Positions 18,181-26,078 of a stretch of 64,000 nt of DNA are shown in pieces. The translations under genes were made by a program, and so were the position numbers. The notes under the pieces were generated by a model, which was not told the origin of the DNA, did no database searches, and saw only the letters and a program-made list of their open reading frames with translations. Positions within the stretch are counted from its first letter, which is position 1, and each line of letters opens with the position of its first letter. Origin of the DNA: Vibrio penaeicida (GTDB lineage Bacteria > Pseudomonadota > Gammaproteobacteria > Enterobacterales > Vibrionaceae); NCBI RefSeq assembly GCF_030689305.1, contig NZ_JAUYVM010000015.1, positions 1-64,000 of the forward strand, in the 5' to 3' direction.

Positions 18181-21100
18181 CACAGCTTAATCGCACACAA
18201 TCTGGCGGATTGATAGACAGACACGAACCAATCAATTTTACCTTCAACGGCAAGCATCTTACTGGTTACGCGGGTGATACCGTCGCATCAGCCTTGTTGG
18301 CAAATGGCATCGATATCGTCGGGCGAAGCTTCAAATACGGTCGTGTTCGCGGCATTTTGGGTAGTGGCGCAGAAGAGCCGAATGCCATCTTACAAGTTGG
18401 CAGTTCAGCCAGTACGACTATTCCAAACTTAAGAGCAACGCAAACAGAGCTTTATGAAGGTTTAGTTTGCAGCAGTGTTTCTGGTTGGCCAAATATCGAT
18501 ATCGATTTTAAAGCTGGGCTCGGAAAGTTGGCCGGTGGCATGATGCCCCCGGGTTTTTACTACAAAACCTTTATGTACCCTCAATCTCTGTGGCCAACGT
18601 ATGAAAAATACATCCGTAAAGCCGCGGGTTTAGGCAGCACGCCAACAGCACCAGATGTCGACGAATACGACAAGATGAACCACCATTGCGATGTCTTGAT
18701 TGTAGGTGGTGGTTTTGCGGGTTTGACCGCAGCCAAAAAACTGATCGGGCAAGGGCTCAGAATCATATTGGTAGACGAACAGCATCAACTCGGTGGGGCA
18801 CTGTTGTCATCCAATACCAAAATCAATGGACTAACGTCGTCAGACTGGATTGATGAGACAATAATCGAGCTCAGTAAAGACAGTCAGTGCATGATCCTAA
18901 GCCGCAGCACGGCATTTGGGTACTACGACCAGAATTTTGTTGGGGTAGTGGAAAGACGCACCGATCATCTCGGCGAAAATGTCGATGGTCCACGTCAACG
19001 ACTTCATCGTATACGTGCAAAAAAGGTCGTTTTGGCTACCGGTGCGATTGAGCGCCCGTTAGTGTATGGCAACAATGACCTGCCGGGTAACATGCTTGCC
19101 GGTGCTGTAGCAACCTATGTGCGTCAGTATGGGGTCGTACCGGGTGATGCACTTTTGCTAATGACAACTAATGATGGCGCATACGAAACAGCAAAAGCGT
19201 GGGTAGAAGCCGGTAAGCAGGTCGCTGCCATTGTTGATTCACGCAAACAAGTCGCTGCACATCTCATGGATTGGGCGATTGATCAGGGCATTTCTGTTTT
19301 TGAAGGCTCGTGTGTGATTCAGGCATGTGGGAACAAACGAGTAAAAAGTGCCAAAGTCGCGCCGATTAACGAAGCTGGCGATACGGTGATAGGTAACGTG
19401 GTTGAAGTGAGCTGCGATACCATTGCCAGCTCGGGGGGATGGAGCCCAGCAGTTCATTTGTCTTGTCACACAGGCTCTAAACCCGTTTGGTGTGAAGACA
19501 GCTTGGGTTTTGTTCCGGGTAAAACGGTTCAAGACCAAACCTGTATTGGCGGTGTTAATGGGGTATACAGCCTAAACGCCATTGCCGATCAGGCGATTGC
19601 TGAAGTTCAAAGCCTTCTTAGTTCTCTTGGCGTTAAACCAAGTCAAGATTTAGGAGAGTTTCCAACAATAGACGAGCCCATTATGAGCGATTCAATGGAA
19701 CTCTACTTGTGTCCTCATGAACGCCCTATTAGCCGAGCGCCTAAGCAGTTTGTCGATTTCCAAAACGATGTAACGGCGGCTGGTATTGTGCTGGCGACTC
19801 GAGAAGGATTTGAAAGTATTGAGCACATCAAACGCTATACCGCTATGGGGTTTGGAACCGATCAAGGTAAAACAGGTAACATCAATGGTATGGCGATCGC
19901 CGCGAAAGCCATGGGTAAAACCATCGCAGAAACAGGCACCACTATTTTCCGACCTATGTACACACCTGTCACTTTCGGTGCGTTAGCGGGTCGGGATGCG
20001 GGACATTTGTTTGACCCTGCTCGTTTTACTTCCATGCATAAATGGCACATTGAACATGGTGCGCTCTTTGAAAATGTTGGTCAATGGAAGCGCCCTTGGT
20101 ATTACCCAAAAGGTAATGAAACCATGCAGGAATCCCTGAACCGAGAATGCTTAGCTACGCGAAACAGTGTCGGGATCTTGGATGCATCAACGCTGGGTAA
20201 AATCGACATTCAGGGTGCCGATGCGCGTGAGTTTCTCAATCGAATTTACACCAACCCGTGGAGCCAACTTGCGCCTGGAAAGTGTCGATATGGCGTGATG
20301 TGTAAAGAAGATGGGATGATTTTCGACGACGGTGTAACGTCTTGCATCAACGATAATCACTTCATTATGACCACTACCTCGGGGGGCGCTGCGGCCGTTC
20401 TGCAATGGTTAGAGTTGTGGCAACAAACCGAATGGCCAGAGCTTAATGTGTATTTCACCAGCGTTACAGATCAATGGTCGACGATGACGATATCTGGGCC
20501 GAATAGCCGAAAATTGCTCGAAAAAATAGCGCCAGATTGGGATGTGTCGAACGAATCTTTCCCATACATGACGTGGCAGAGTGGCGAAGTTGCCGGCGTG
20601 AAAGCGCGTATTTTCCGAATCAGTTTTACTGGGGAGCTCTCTTTCGAAATTAACGTGCAAGCCAATTACGGATCTTACGTTTGGGAAACGATTATGGAAG
20701 CGGGGAGAGAGTTCGATATCACTCCGTACGGAACGGAAACCATGCATATTCTGCGTGCCGAAAAGGGTTTCATCATTGCAGGGCAAGATACGGATGGTTC
20801 AGTGACGCCACAAGATATGGACATGAATTGGATTGTCGGTAAGAAAAAGACATTCAGTTACATTGGCAAGCGTTCATGGGAGCGGGAAGATACGTCTCGC
20901 ACCGATAGGAAGCAATTTGTCGGTCTTCGCTGTAAAGATAGCCAAGCCGTTATACCTGAGGGTGCACAAGCGGTGCTTGACCCTAAAGAACCAGTTCCGA
21001 TGACGATGATCGGTCACGTGACGTCAAGTTACTACAGCGCATGTTTAGGGCACTCCATTGCTCTGGGGATGATCAAAAATGGATTAGCCATGTTAGGCGA

Positions 21101-21200
21101 GTCGGTTTATTTTCCGTTAGCCGATGGCAGGGTTTTAGAGGCTGAGATCACCAGTTCTGTATTTTATGATCCAAAGGGAGAGCGCCAAAATGTCGAATAA
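18177..21200 (+). CDS. soxA: sarcosine oxidase alpha subunit SoxA
   Basis: A 1007-residue subunit. The N-terminal domain (about 1-110) is the 2Fe-2S-like fold of SoxA proteins. A pyridine nucleotide/FAD domain starts at about residue 170 (CDVLIVGGGFAGLTAAKKL), and the C-terminal third (about 605-995) is a glycine-cleavage T-protein-like domain that binds folate and receives the methyl carbon. Full family length with no breaks. It overlaps soxD by 4 bp and soxG by 11 bp. Confidence 0.95.
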   Translation: MTQLNRTQSGGLIDRHEPINFTFNGKHLTGYAGDTVASALLANGIDIVGRSFKYGRVRGILGSGAEEPNAILQVGSSASTTIPNLRATQTELYEGLVCSSVSGWPNIDIDFKAGLGKLAGGMMPPGFYYKTFMYPQSLWPTYEKYIRKAAGLGSTPTAPDVDEYDKMNHHCDVLIVGGGFAGLTAAKKLIGQGLRIILVDEQHQLGGALLSSNTKINGLTSSDWIDETIIELSKDSQCMILSRSTAFGYYDQNFVGVVERRTDHLGENVDGPRQRLHRIRAKKVVLATGAIERPLVYGNNDLPGNMLAGAVATYVRQYGVVPGDALLLMTTNDGAYETAKAWVEAGKQVAAIVDSRKQVAAHLMDWAIDQGISVFEGSCVIQACGNKRVKSAKVAPINEAGDTVIGNVVEVSCDTIASSGGWSPAVHLSCHTGSKPVWCEDSLGFVPGKTVQDQTCIGGVNGVYSLNAIADQAIAEVQSLLSSLGVKPSQDLGEFPTIDEPIMSDSMELYLCPHERPISRAPKQFVDFQNDVTAAGIVLATREGFESIEHIKRYTAMGFGTDQGKTGNINGMAIAAKAMGKTIAETGTTIFRPMYTPVTFGALAGRDAGHLFDPARFTSMHKWHIEHGALFENVGQWKRPWYYPKGNETMQESLNRECLATRNSVGILDASTLGKIDIQGADAREFLNRIYTNPWSQLAPGKCRYGVMCKEDGMIFDDGVTSCINDNHFIMTTTSGGAAAVLQWLELWQQTEWPELNVYFTSVTDQWSTMTISGPNSRKLLEKIAPDWDVSNESFPYMTWQSGEVAGVKARIFRISFTGELSFEINVQANYGSYVWETIMEAGREFDITPYGTETMHILRAEKGFIIAGQDTDGSVTPQDMDMNWIVGKKKTFSYIGKRSWEREDTSRTDRKQFVGLRCKDSQAVIPEGAQAVLDPKEPVPMTMIGHVTSSYYSACLGHSIALGMIKNGLAMLGESVYFPLADGRVLEAEITSSVFYDPKGERQNVE

Positions 21201-21810
21201 TGAAACGAAATTTGCCCCTAGGATGGATTCTCCGTTGCAACACGTCGCGCTTTCAGAAGGGGCGAATTTGAATGAAGGGAATGGCGTCGAAATTCGGGAG
21301 CTAGCTGGCCTGACTCATATCCTTGTTCGGGGAAACGGCAATGATCCTGAATTTGCATTAGGCATTCAAAATGCGGTTGGATTGACATTACCTCGTACAG
21401 CTTGCCAATCAAAAACAGGTAGTGAGACCAGTATTTATTGGATGTCGCCTGATGAGTGGCTTATTGTCTCTAAGGAGAAATCACACATCGTTTTAGAGGC
21501 GGATCTGAGAAACGAATTGAACGGGCACTTTTCCGTGGTTGATGTGAGTGGCGCACAAACGGTGATACGCCTGAGTGGGAAGCACACTCTAGATGTTATT
21601 AAAAAGTCGTGTCCTTACGACACCGATTTAGAATCGTTTCCTATTGGCAAAGTCGTCGGCACCGTGTTTGCGAAAAGCTCTGTGCACATGATTCGACGCG
21701 ACGAGCACCAAGTCGATTTAATCGTACGCAGAAGCTTTGCAGACTATCTGTGTTTATGGTTGCAAGATGCCTCTAAAGAATACGGGTTTTCTTTAAACGT
21801 CGGTGTTTAG
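21190..21810 (+). CDS. soxG: sarcosine oxidase gamma subunit SoxG
   Basis: A 206-residue T-protein-like small subunit completing the sarcosine oxidase tetramer. Recognisable parts include IYWMSPDEWLIV and a C-terminal VDLIVRRSFADYLCLWL. The ATG at 21190 was chosen because GGGAG lies 8 bp upstream; a start at 21166 would add eight residues and a deeper overlap with soxA. The soxB-D-A-G order is the same as in Pseudomonas. Confidence 0.92.
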   Translation: MSNNETKFAPRMDSPLQHVALSEGANLNEGNGVEIRELAGLTHILVRGNGNDPEFALGIQNAVGLTLPRTACQSKTGSETSIYWMSPDEWLIVSKEKSHIVLEADLRNELNGHFSVVDVSGAQTVIRLSGKHTLDVIKKSCPYDTDLESFPIGKVVGTVFAKSSVHMIRRDEHQVDLIVRRSFADYLCLWLQDASKEYGFSLNVGV

Positions 21811-21853
21811 TCGCCGACAGAATCTAACCGCTGACATTCCTAAGGAGAATGGC

Positions 21854-22711
21854 ATGACACAGCACTATATCCTTACTGCGAGCTGCCCAAGCCGACCAGG
21901 AACGGTTGATGTAGTCACTCGGTTCTTGTATGAGTGGAAAGCTTACATCAGCGAATTGAGCTCATTTGATGATGAGGTGTCAGGACGGTTTTTCATTCGT
22001 GTGGATTTTCGGATGATGGAAGGCGCAAGCTTCGATTCAGAACAATTCACAAAAGAACTCAATATTAGAGGGAACAAGTTCGACTTAGAGTGGGAAGTCT
22101 CTAACGCCAATCACAAAACCAAAGTGGTGATTATGGTGTCCAAGTACGACCATTGTTTGAATGACTTGCTCTATCGCTACCGCACTGGAAACCTAAATGT
22201 AGAAGTGGGGGCTATTGTCTCTAATCACCCGGATTTAAAACCGCTAGCCGAGTGGCATGGTATACCGTATTACCATTTCCCAATTTCTAAAGAAACCAAA
22301 TTGGATCAAGAAGCTAAAGTGGAGCAAATCATGGAGGAATATGGATGCGAGCTATTGGTTTTGGCGCGCTACATGCAAGTTTTGTCGAACGGGTTTTGTA
22401 AACGTTTAGAAGGTAAAGCCATCAACATTCACCACTCCATTTTGCCTGGATTTAAAGGGGCAAGGCCCTATCATCAGGCTTATGAGAAAGGGGTGAAATT
22501 GTTAGGGGCGACCGCTCATTATGTGAGTGATGAATTGGATGAAGGTCCGATCATTACTCAAGGAATGGAGGTGGTGAATCACAGTTTCTATCCCGAGGAT
22601 TTAGCCAAGAAAGGGATGGACGTTGAATCACTCACGCTCGCCAGAGCAGTTCAACTGCATATTCAAAAGCGCGTGTTCCTTTACAGTAATAAAACCATCG
22701 TGTTCGAGTAG
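21854..22711 (+). CDS. purU: formyltetrahydrofolate deformylase PurU
   Basis: A 285-residue enzyme that hydrolyses 10-formyl-THF to formate and free THF. An N-terminal ACT domain (about 5-85, ILTASCPSRPGTVDVVTRFL) precedes a formyltransferase-like domain with the catalytic stretch INIHHSILPGF and DELDEGPIITQ. The ATG at 21854 has a perfect AAGGAG; a GTG at 21803 inside soxG would give an atypical N-terminus. In this operon it regenerates THF for sarcosine oxidase and removes excess C1 units, matching purU2 of the Pseudomonas sox operon. Confidence 0.94.
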   Translation: MTQHYILTASCPSRPGTVDVVTRFLYEWKAYISELSSFDDEVSGRFFIRVDFRMMEGASFDSEQFTKELNIRGNKFDLEWEVSNANHKTKVVIMVSKYDHCLNDLLYRYRTGNLNVEVGAIVSNHPDLKPLAEWHGIPYYHFPISKETKLDQEAKVEQIMEEYGCELLVLARYMQVLSNGFCKRLEGKAINIHHSILPGFKGARPYHQAYEKGVKLLGATAHYVSDELDEGPIITQGMEVVNHSFYPEDLAKKGMDVESLTLARAVQLHIQKRVFLYSNKTIVFE

Positions 22712-23012
22712 TAGTTCGTTTGTTAAAGTAACAGTTCTTATCTTTGAGCAGTAGAATTAGCCCCTATTGAATAGGGGCTTTCTGTTTATTTGGCAAACCT
22801 AAAGCGAGGTCGTCAACTTTAAGTAGTCTAAATTTTTCAGCTTCTTCAAATGTCTCAAACAGTCGATTTTACGTCTTATATGGACATGTTTACTCACACA
22901 TAAACCGATTAACTGGAAAGGGGCTCACTGGTTTTCTCGTACCGACTTTCTTGTACCTGTCGATGAGAAGCGAATTGAGCATCAAATCAAATTGAATAGG
23001 GATACGGAATTT
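22712..23012 (+). other. intergenic region between purU and fdhA
   Basis: About 300 bp containing the purU terminator near its left end and presumably the fdhA promoter. No clear -35/-10 pair, operator or small gene was recognised. Confidence 0.5.
22759..22788 (+). terminator. rho-independent terminator after purU
   Basis: A perfect 9-bp stem AGCCCCTAT / ATAGGGGCT with a TGA loop, followed by TTTCTGTTTATTT. It ends the glyA-purU operon. Confidence 0.9.
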
Positions 23013-24209
23013 ATGTGTGGAAATCATGGAAACCGCGGTGTGGTGTACATGGGGGAGAACAGTGTAGAAGTTCAGCCCATTGCTTACCCAGAACTTATGA
23101 TGGGTAAACGAGCGTGCCAACACGGCGTTATTTTAAAGGTGATCACAACCAATATATGTGGAAGCGATCAACACATGGTTCGCGGGCGAACGACGGCAGA
23201 AGCAGGGCTTGTTCTTGGGCACGAAATTACGGGGCAAATCATTGAGTGTGGACGAGATGTCGAGTTTCTTGAAGTGGGCGACATTGTCTCTGTTCCCTTT
23301 AACATTGCCTGTGGCCGATGCCGAAACTGCAAAGAAGGCAATACGGGTATTTGCTTAAACGTAAATCCTGCGCGCCCCGGCGCTGCATACGGTTATGTGG
23401 ATATGGGTGGCTGGGTTGGCGGACAATCGGAATACGTTATGGTGCCTTATGCCGACTTCAACTTACTTAAGTTTGATGACCGTGAAGGTGCGTTAGAGAA
23501 AATCAAAGATCTCACACTACTGTCGGATATTTTCCCAACTGGCTATCACGGAGCCGTGACGGCAGGGGTTCAACCGGGTTCAACGGTATACATCGCCGGA
23601 GCCGGACCTGTTGGATTGGCGTGTGCCGCTTCTGCTCATTTACTTGGGGCAGCGTGTGTGATTGTGGGGGATATGATTCCCGCACGATTGGAGCAAGCAA
23701 GAAGCTTTGGTTGTGAAACGATTGATCTGCGAGAGGAATCTACCGTTCCAGAAATGATAGAGCAGATCCTAGGTGTGCCAGAAGTGGATGCAGCAATTGA
23801 TTGCGTTGGCTTTGAAGCGAGAAGCCACGGTTGTTCGCATCACAAAGAGCAACCTGCAACGGTTCTTAATACTATGATGGACGTATGTCGTGCGGGTGGC
23901 GGCATCGGTATACCGGGCTTGTACGTGACGGGCGATCCGGGGGCGGTCGATGAAGCTGCGAAGATGGGACAACTCGGTGTAAGGATCGGGCTAGGCTGGG
24001 CGAAATCGCATTATTTTGTCACGGGTCAATGCCCCGTCATGAAATACCACAGGCAATTAGGACAAGCGATTCTATGGGACAAAATCGATATAGCCAAAGC
24101 CGTTAACGTTCAAGTTATTTCTTTGGATGAAGCACCCGATGGGTACAGCGAGTTCGATGGCGGTGTCGCGAAGAAGTTTGTTATCGACCCACATGGAATG
24201 GTTGCGTAG
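23013..24209 (+). CDS. fdhA: glutathione-independent formaldehyde dehydrogenase FdhA
   Basis: A zinc-dependent, NAD-linked medium-chain dehydrogenase of 398 residues that oxidises formaldehyde to formate. Zinc-binding regions NICGSDQHMVRGRTT and CGRCRNCKEGNTGIC and the nucleotide fold VYIAGAGPVGLACAASAHLLGA are intact, and the length matches P. putida FdhA. The start at 23013 (MCGNHGNRGVVY) aligns with known family N-termini; an ATG at 22992 would add seven residues and neither start has a strong ribosome binding site. It disposes of the formaldehyde made by GbcAB and DgcAB. It forms its own unit, with terminators on both sides. Confidence 0.93.
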   Translation: MCGNHGNRGVVYMGENSVEVQPIAYPELMMGKRACQHGVILKVITTNICGSDQHMVRGRTTAEAGLVLGHEITGQIIECGRDVEFLEVGDIVSVPFNIACGRCRNCKEGNTGICLNVNPARPGAAYGYVDMGGWVGGQSEYVMVPYADFNLLKFDDREGALEKIKDLTLLSDIFPTGYHGAVTAGVQPGSTVYIAGAGPVGLACAASAHLLGAACVIVGDMIPARLEQARSFGCETIDLREESTVPEMIEQILGVPEVDAAIDCVGFEARSHGCSHHKEQPATVLNTMMDVCRAGGGIGIPGLYVTGDPGAVDEAAKMGQLGVRIGLGWAKSHYFVTGQCPVMKYHRQLGQAILWDKIDIAKAVNVQVISLDEAPDGYSEFDGGVAKKFVIDPHGMVA

Positions 24210-24241
24210 AAAATCAACCTAAAGCCACAACATAAGCGAAG

Positions 24242-24272
24242 AATAGCGACCTATTGGGTCGCTATTTTTTTT
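24242..24272 (+). terminator. rho-independent terminator after fdhA
   Basis: A perfect 10-bp stem AATAGCGACC / GGTCGCTATT, loop TATTG, followed by a run of T residues. Confidence 0.95.
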
Positions 24273-24454
24273 CCAGAGCAAAAGATGACGGCATTCCTAA
24301 TGTTCTTGTCGCTTTCAAGCCGTTTTTGCGCAAATTGACACGTTAGACTCAAAACCTAAGAGCAACACCTTTACCAGCATTCCCCAAAACCAGAATGCTT
24401 TGTGCGTGCAGCACCTAATACGAGCACGAGCTTAACAAAACTTTGGAGTCGAAT

Positions 24455-25435
24455 ATGTCAGATGCAGAAAAGCTACATGAAGCATCCATCATTTTAGATG
24501 GACTTGTGATAGCCAAATGGGACAGAGCACTTTTTGAAGACATGGCGAAAGGGGGATTAACCGCCGCCAATTGCACGGTTTCAGTATGGGAAGGGTTTCA
24601 AGATACCGTGAACAACATTGCGGAATTTAACACCTTCTTTCAAGAGCACTCTGACTTAATTCGACCCGTAAGAACAACTCAGGATATTCACAAAGCAAAA
24701 CAAGAAGGGCGGACAGGTATCATATTGGGTTTCCAAAACGTCCACGCTTTTGAAGATCAAATTGGTTATGTCGAAGTGTTTAAGCAACTGGGTGTCGGTA
24801 TTGCCCAAATGGCATACAACACGCAAAACCTTGTTGGAACGGGGTGCTATGAGCGCGACGGCGGGCTATCTGGCTTTGGGCATGAAATCGTTCGTGAAAT
24901 GAACCGCGTTGGCATGATGTGCGATTTATCTCACGTGGGAAGCCAAACATCAAAAGAGGTCATTCTCGCGTCTGAAAAACCCGTCTGTTATTCACATTGC
25001 TTGCCCCTTGGTCTTAAGGACCATCCTCGGAACAAGTCGGATGAGGAACTGAAATTCATCGCCGATCACGGTGGTTTTGTCGGCGTAACCATGTTTGCTC
25101 CGTTTCTCAAAAACGGCATCAAGTCCACGATTGAAGATTACGTCGAAGCCATTGAGTACATCGTCAACATCGTGGGGGAAGACCACGTCGGGATTGGAAC
25201 GGACTTTACGCAAGGGCATGACGAACCGTTTTTCGAATGGCTTACTCACGACAAGGGCTACGCTCGCCGTCTCACTCGATTTGGCGAAATTATCAACCCG
25301 AAAGGCATTAGAACGATCGGAGAATTCCCAAACCTTACCGAGGCGTTACTCAATCGAGGTTGGACACCAAGAAAAGTACAGAAAGTGATGGGTGAGAACT
25401 GGGTAAACACCCTCAAAGAAGTTTGGGGCGAATAA
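24455..25435 (+). CDS. M19 (renal dipeptidase-like) protein of dimethylglycine cluster
   Basis: A 326-residue TIM-barrel protein of peptidase family M19, corresponding in size and context to P. aeruginosa PA5396 upstream of dgcAB. The family usually has a two-metal site. Here the second-site histidines (His160 in CDLSHV, His181 in CYSHC) and the barrel-end Asp (Asp250 in GIGTDFTQG) remain. The N-terminal HxD is replaced by Leu17 and Ile19 in LDGLVIAKWD, and the bridging Glu is Gln94 in LGFQNVHAF. Ordinary dipeptidase activity is therefore doubtful; the true substrate is unknown. The ATG at 24455 follows TTGGAGTC. It is the first gene of a unit running to etfB. Confidence 0.85.
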   Translation: MSDAEKLHEASIILDGLVIAKWDRALFEDMAKGGLTAANCTVSVWEGFQDTVNNIAEFNTFFQEHSDLIRPVRTTQDIHKAKQEGRTGIILGFQNVHAFEDQIGYVEVFKQLGVGIAQMAYNTQNLVGTGCYERDGGLSGFGHEIVREMNRVGMMCDLSHVGSQTSKEVILASEKPVCYSHCLPLGLKDHPRNKSDEELKFIADHGGFVGVTMFAPFLKNGIKSTIEDYVEAIEYIVNIVGEDHVGIGTDFTQGHDEPFFEWLTHDKGYARRLTRFGEIINPKGIRTIGEFPNLTEALLNRGWTPRKVQKVMGENWVNTLKEVWGE

Positions 25436-25446
25436 GGAGAATAAAA

Positions 25447-25983
25447 ATGAGCGCACATGCACCTGAAATGGAAATCAAAGTAGACAGCGAAACAGGCGTT
25501 TGGGTAACAGACGCACTTCCGATGCTGTACGTACCACGACACTTTTTCATCAACAACCACACGGCGATCGCGGAGTCACTAGGCGACGAATTGTACGCGG
25601 AGATCTTATACAAAGCCGGTTACCAATCGGCGCACTATTGGTGTGAAAAGGAAGCCGAAAAACATGGGCTTTCTGGTGACGCCGTATTTGAACACTACAT
25701 GAAGCGTCTTTCCCAACGTGGTTGGGGGGTATTCCGAATTGAAAGTTTGGATATCGAGAATGGAACGGCGCGAGTTCGATTGGATCACTCGGCTTTTGTT
25801 TACCACTACGGAAAAGTTAATCGCAAAGTGGATTACATGTTTACGGGCTGGTTTGCTGGCGCGATCGATCAAATCGCAGAGAGCTTGGGCTACAACGTCA
25901 AAACCAAAGCTACACAGATTCAAAGCGCGTCCGAAGAAGGCGTTGATTACGGAGTCTTTGTCGTTGAGCCGCTGGGAAGTTAA
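25447..25983 (+). CDS. V4R/DUF5943-type protein of dimethylglycine cluster
   Basis: A 178-residue soluble protein that by size and position matches P. aeruginosa PA5397, between the dipeptidase-like gene and dgcA. It looks like a 4-vinyl-reductase (V4R) small-molecule binding fold: a helical first half with EILYKAGYQSAHYWCEKEAEKHGL, and a C-terminal part with FTGWFAGAIDQIAESLGYNVKTKATQ that resembles the V4R end. No catalytic motif is evident. The ATG at 25447 follows a perfect AAGGAG and is 11 bp from the upstream stop. Its constant company with dgcAB suggests a role in dimethylglycine use, but the function is unknown. Domain assignment is from memory of the family and moderate in certainty. 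Confidence 0.75.
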   Translation: MSAHAPEMEIKVDSETGVWVTDALPMLYVPRHFFINNHTAIAESLGDELYAEILYKAGYQSAHYWCEKEAEKHGLSGDAVFEHYMKRLSQRGWGVFRIESLDIENGTARVRLDHSAFVYHYGKVNRKVDYMFTGWFAGAIDQIAESLGYNVKTKATQIQSASEEGVDYGVFVVEPLGS

Positions 25984-26043
25984 GTGGAAGCGGTAGAAAA
26001 GTAAGTGAAATCGGTAAAAAAGAAGTGAAAGCACTAAAAAAAT
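25981..26043 (+). repeat. three degenerate 21-bp tandem repeats
   Basis: Units start at 25981, 26002 and about 26023, each near TAAGTGAAAGCGGTAAAAAAG. The first unit begins at the stop codon of the V4R-type gene. Units 1 and 2 differ at 3 of 21 positions; unit 3 is more diverged. The array fills most of the gap before dgcA. Confidence 0.8.
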
Positions 26044-26078
26044 AAAAGCGGTCGGATGTAAACAGTAAGGAAGCAGCG

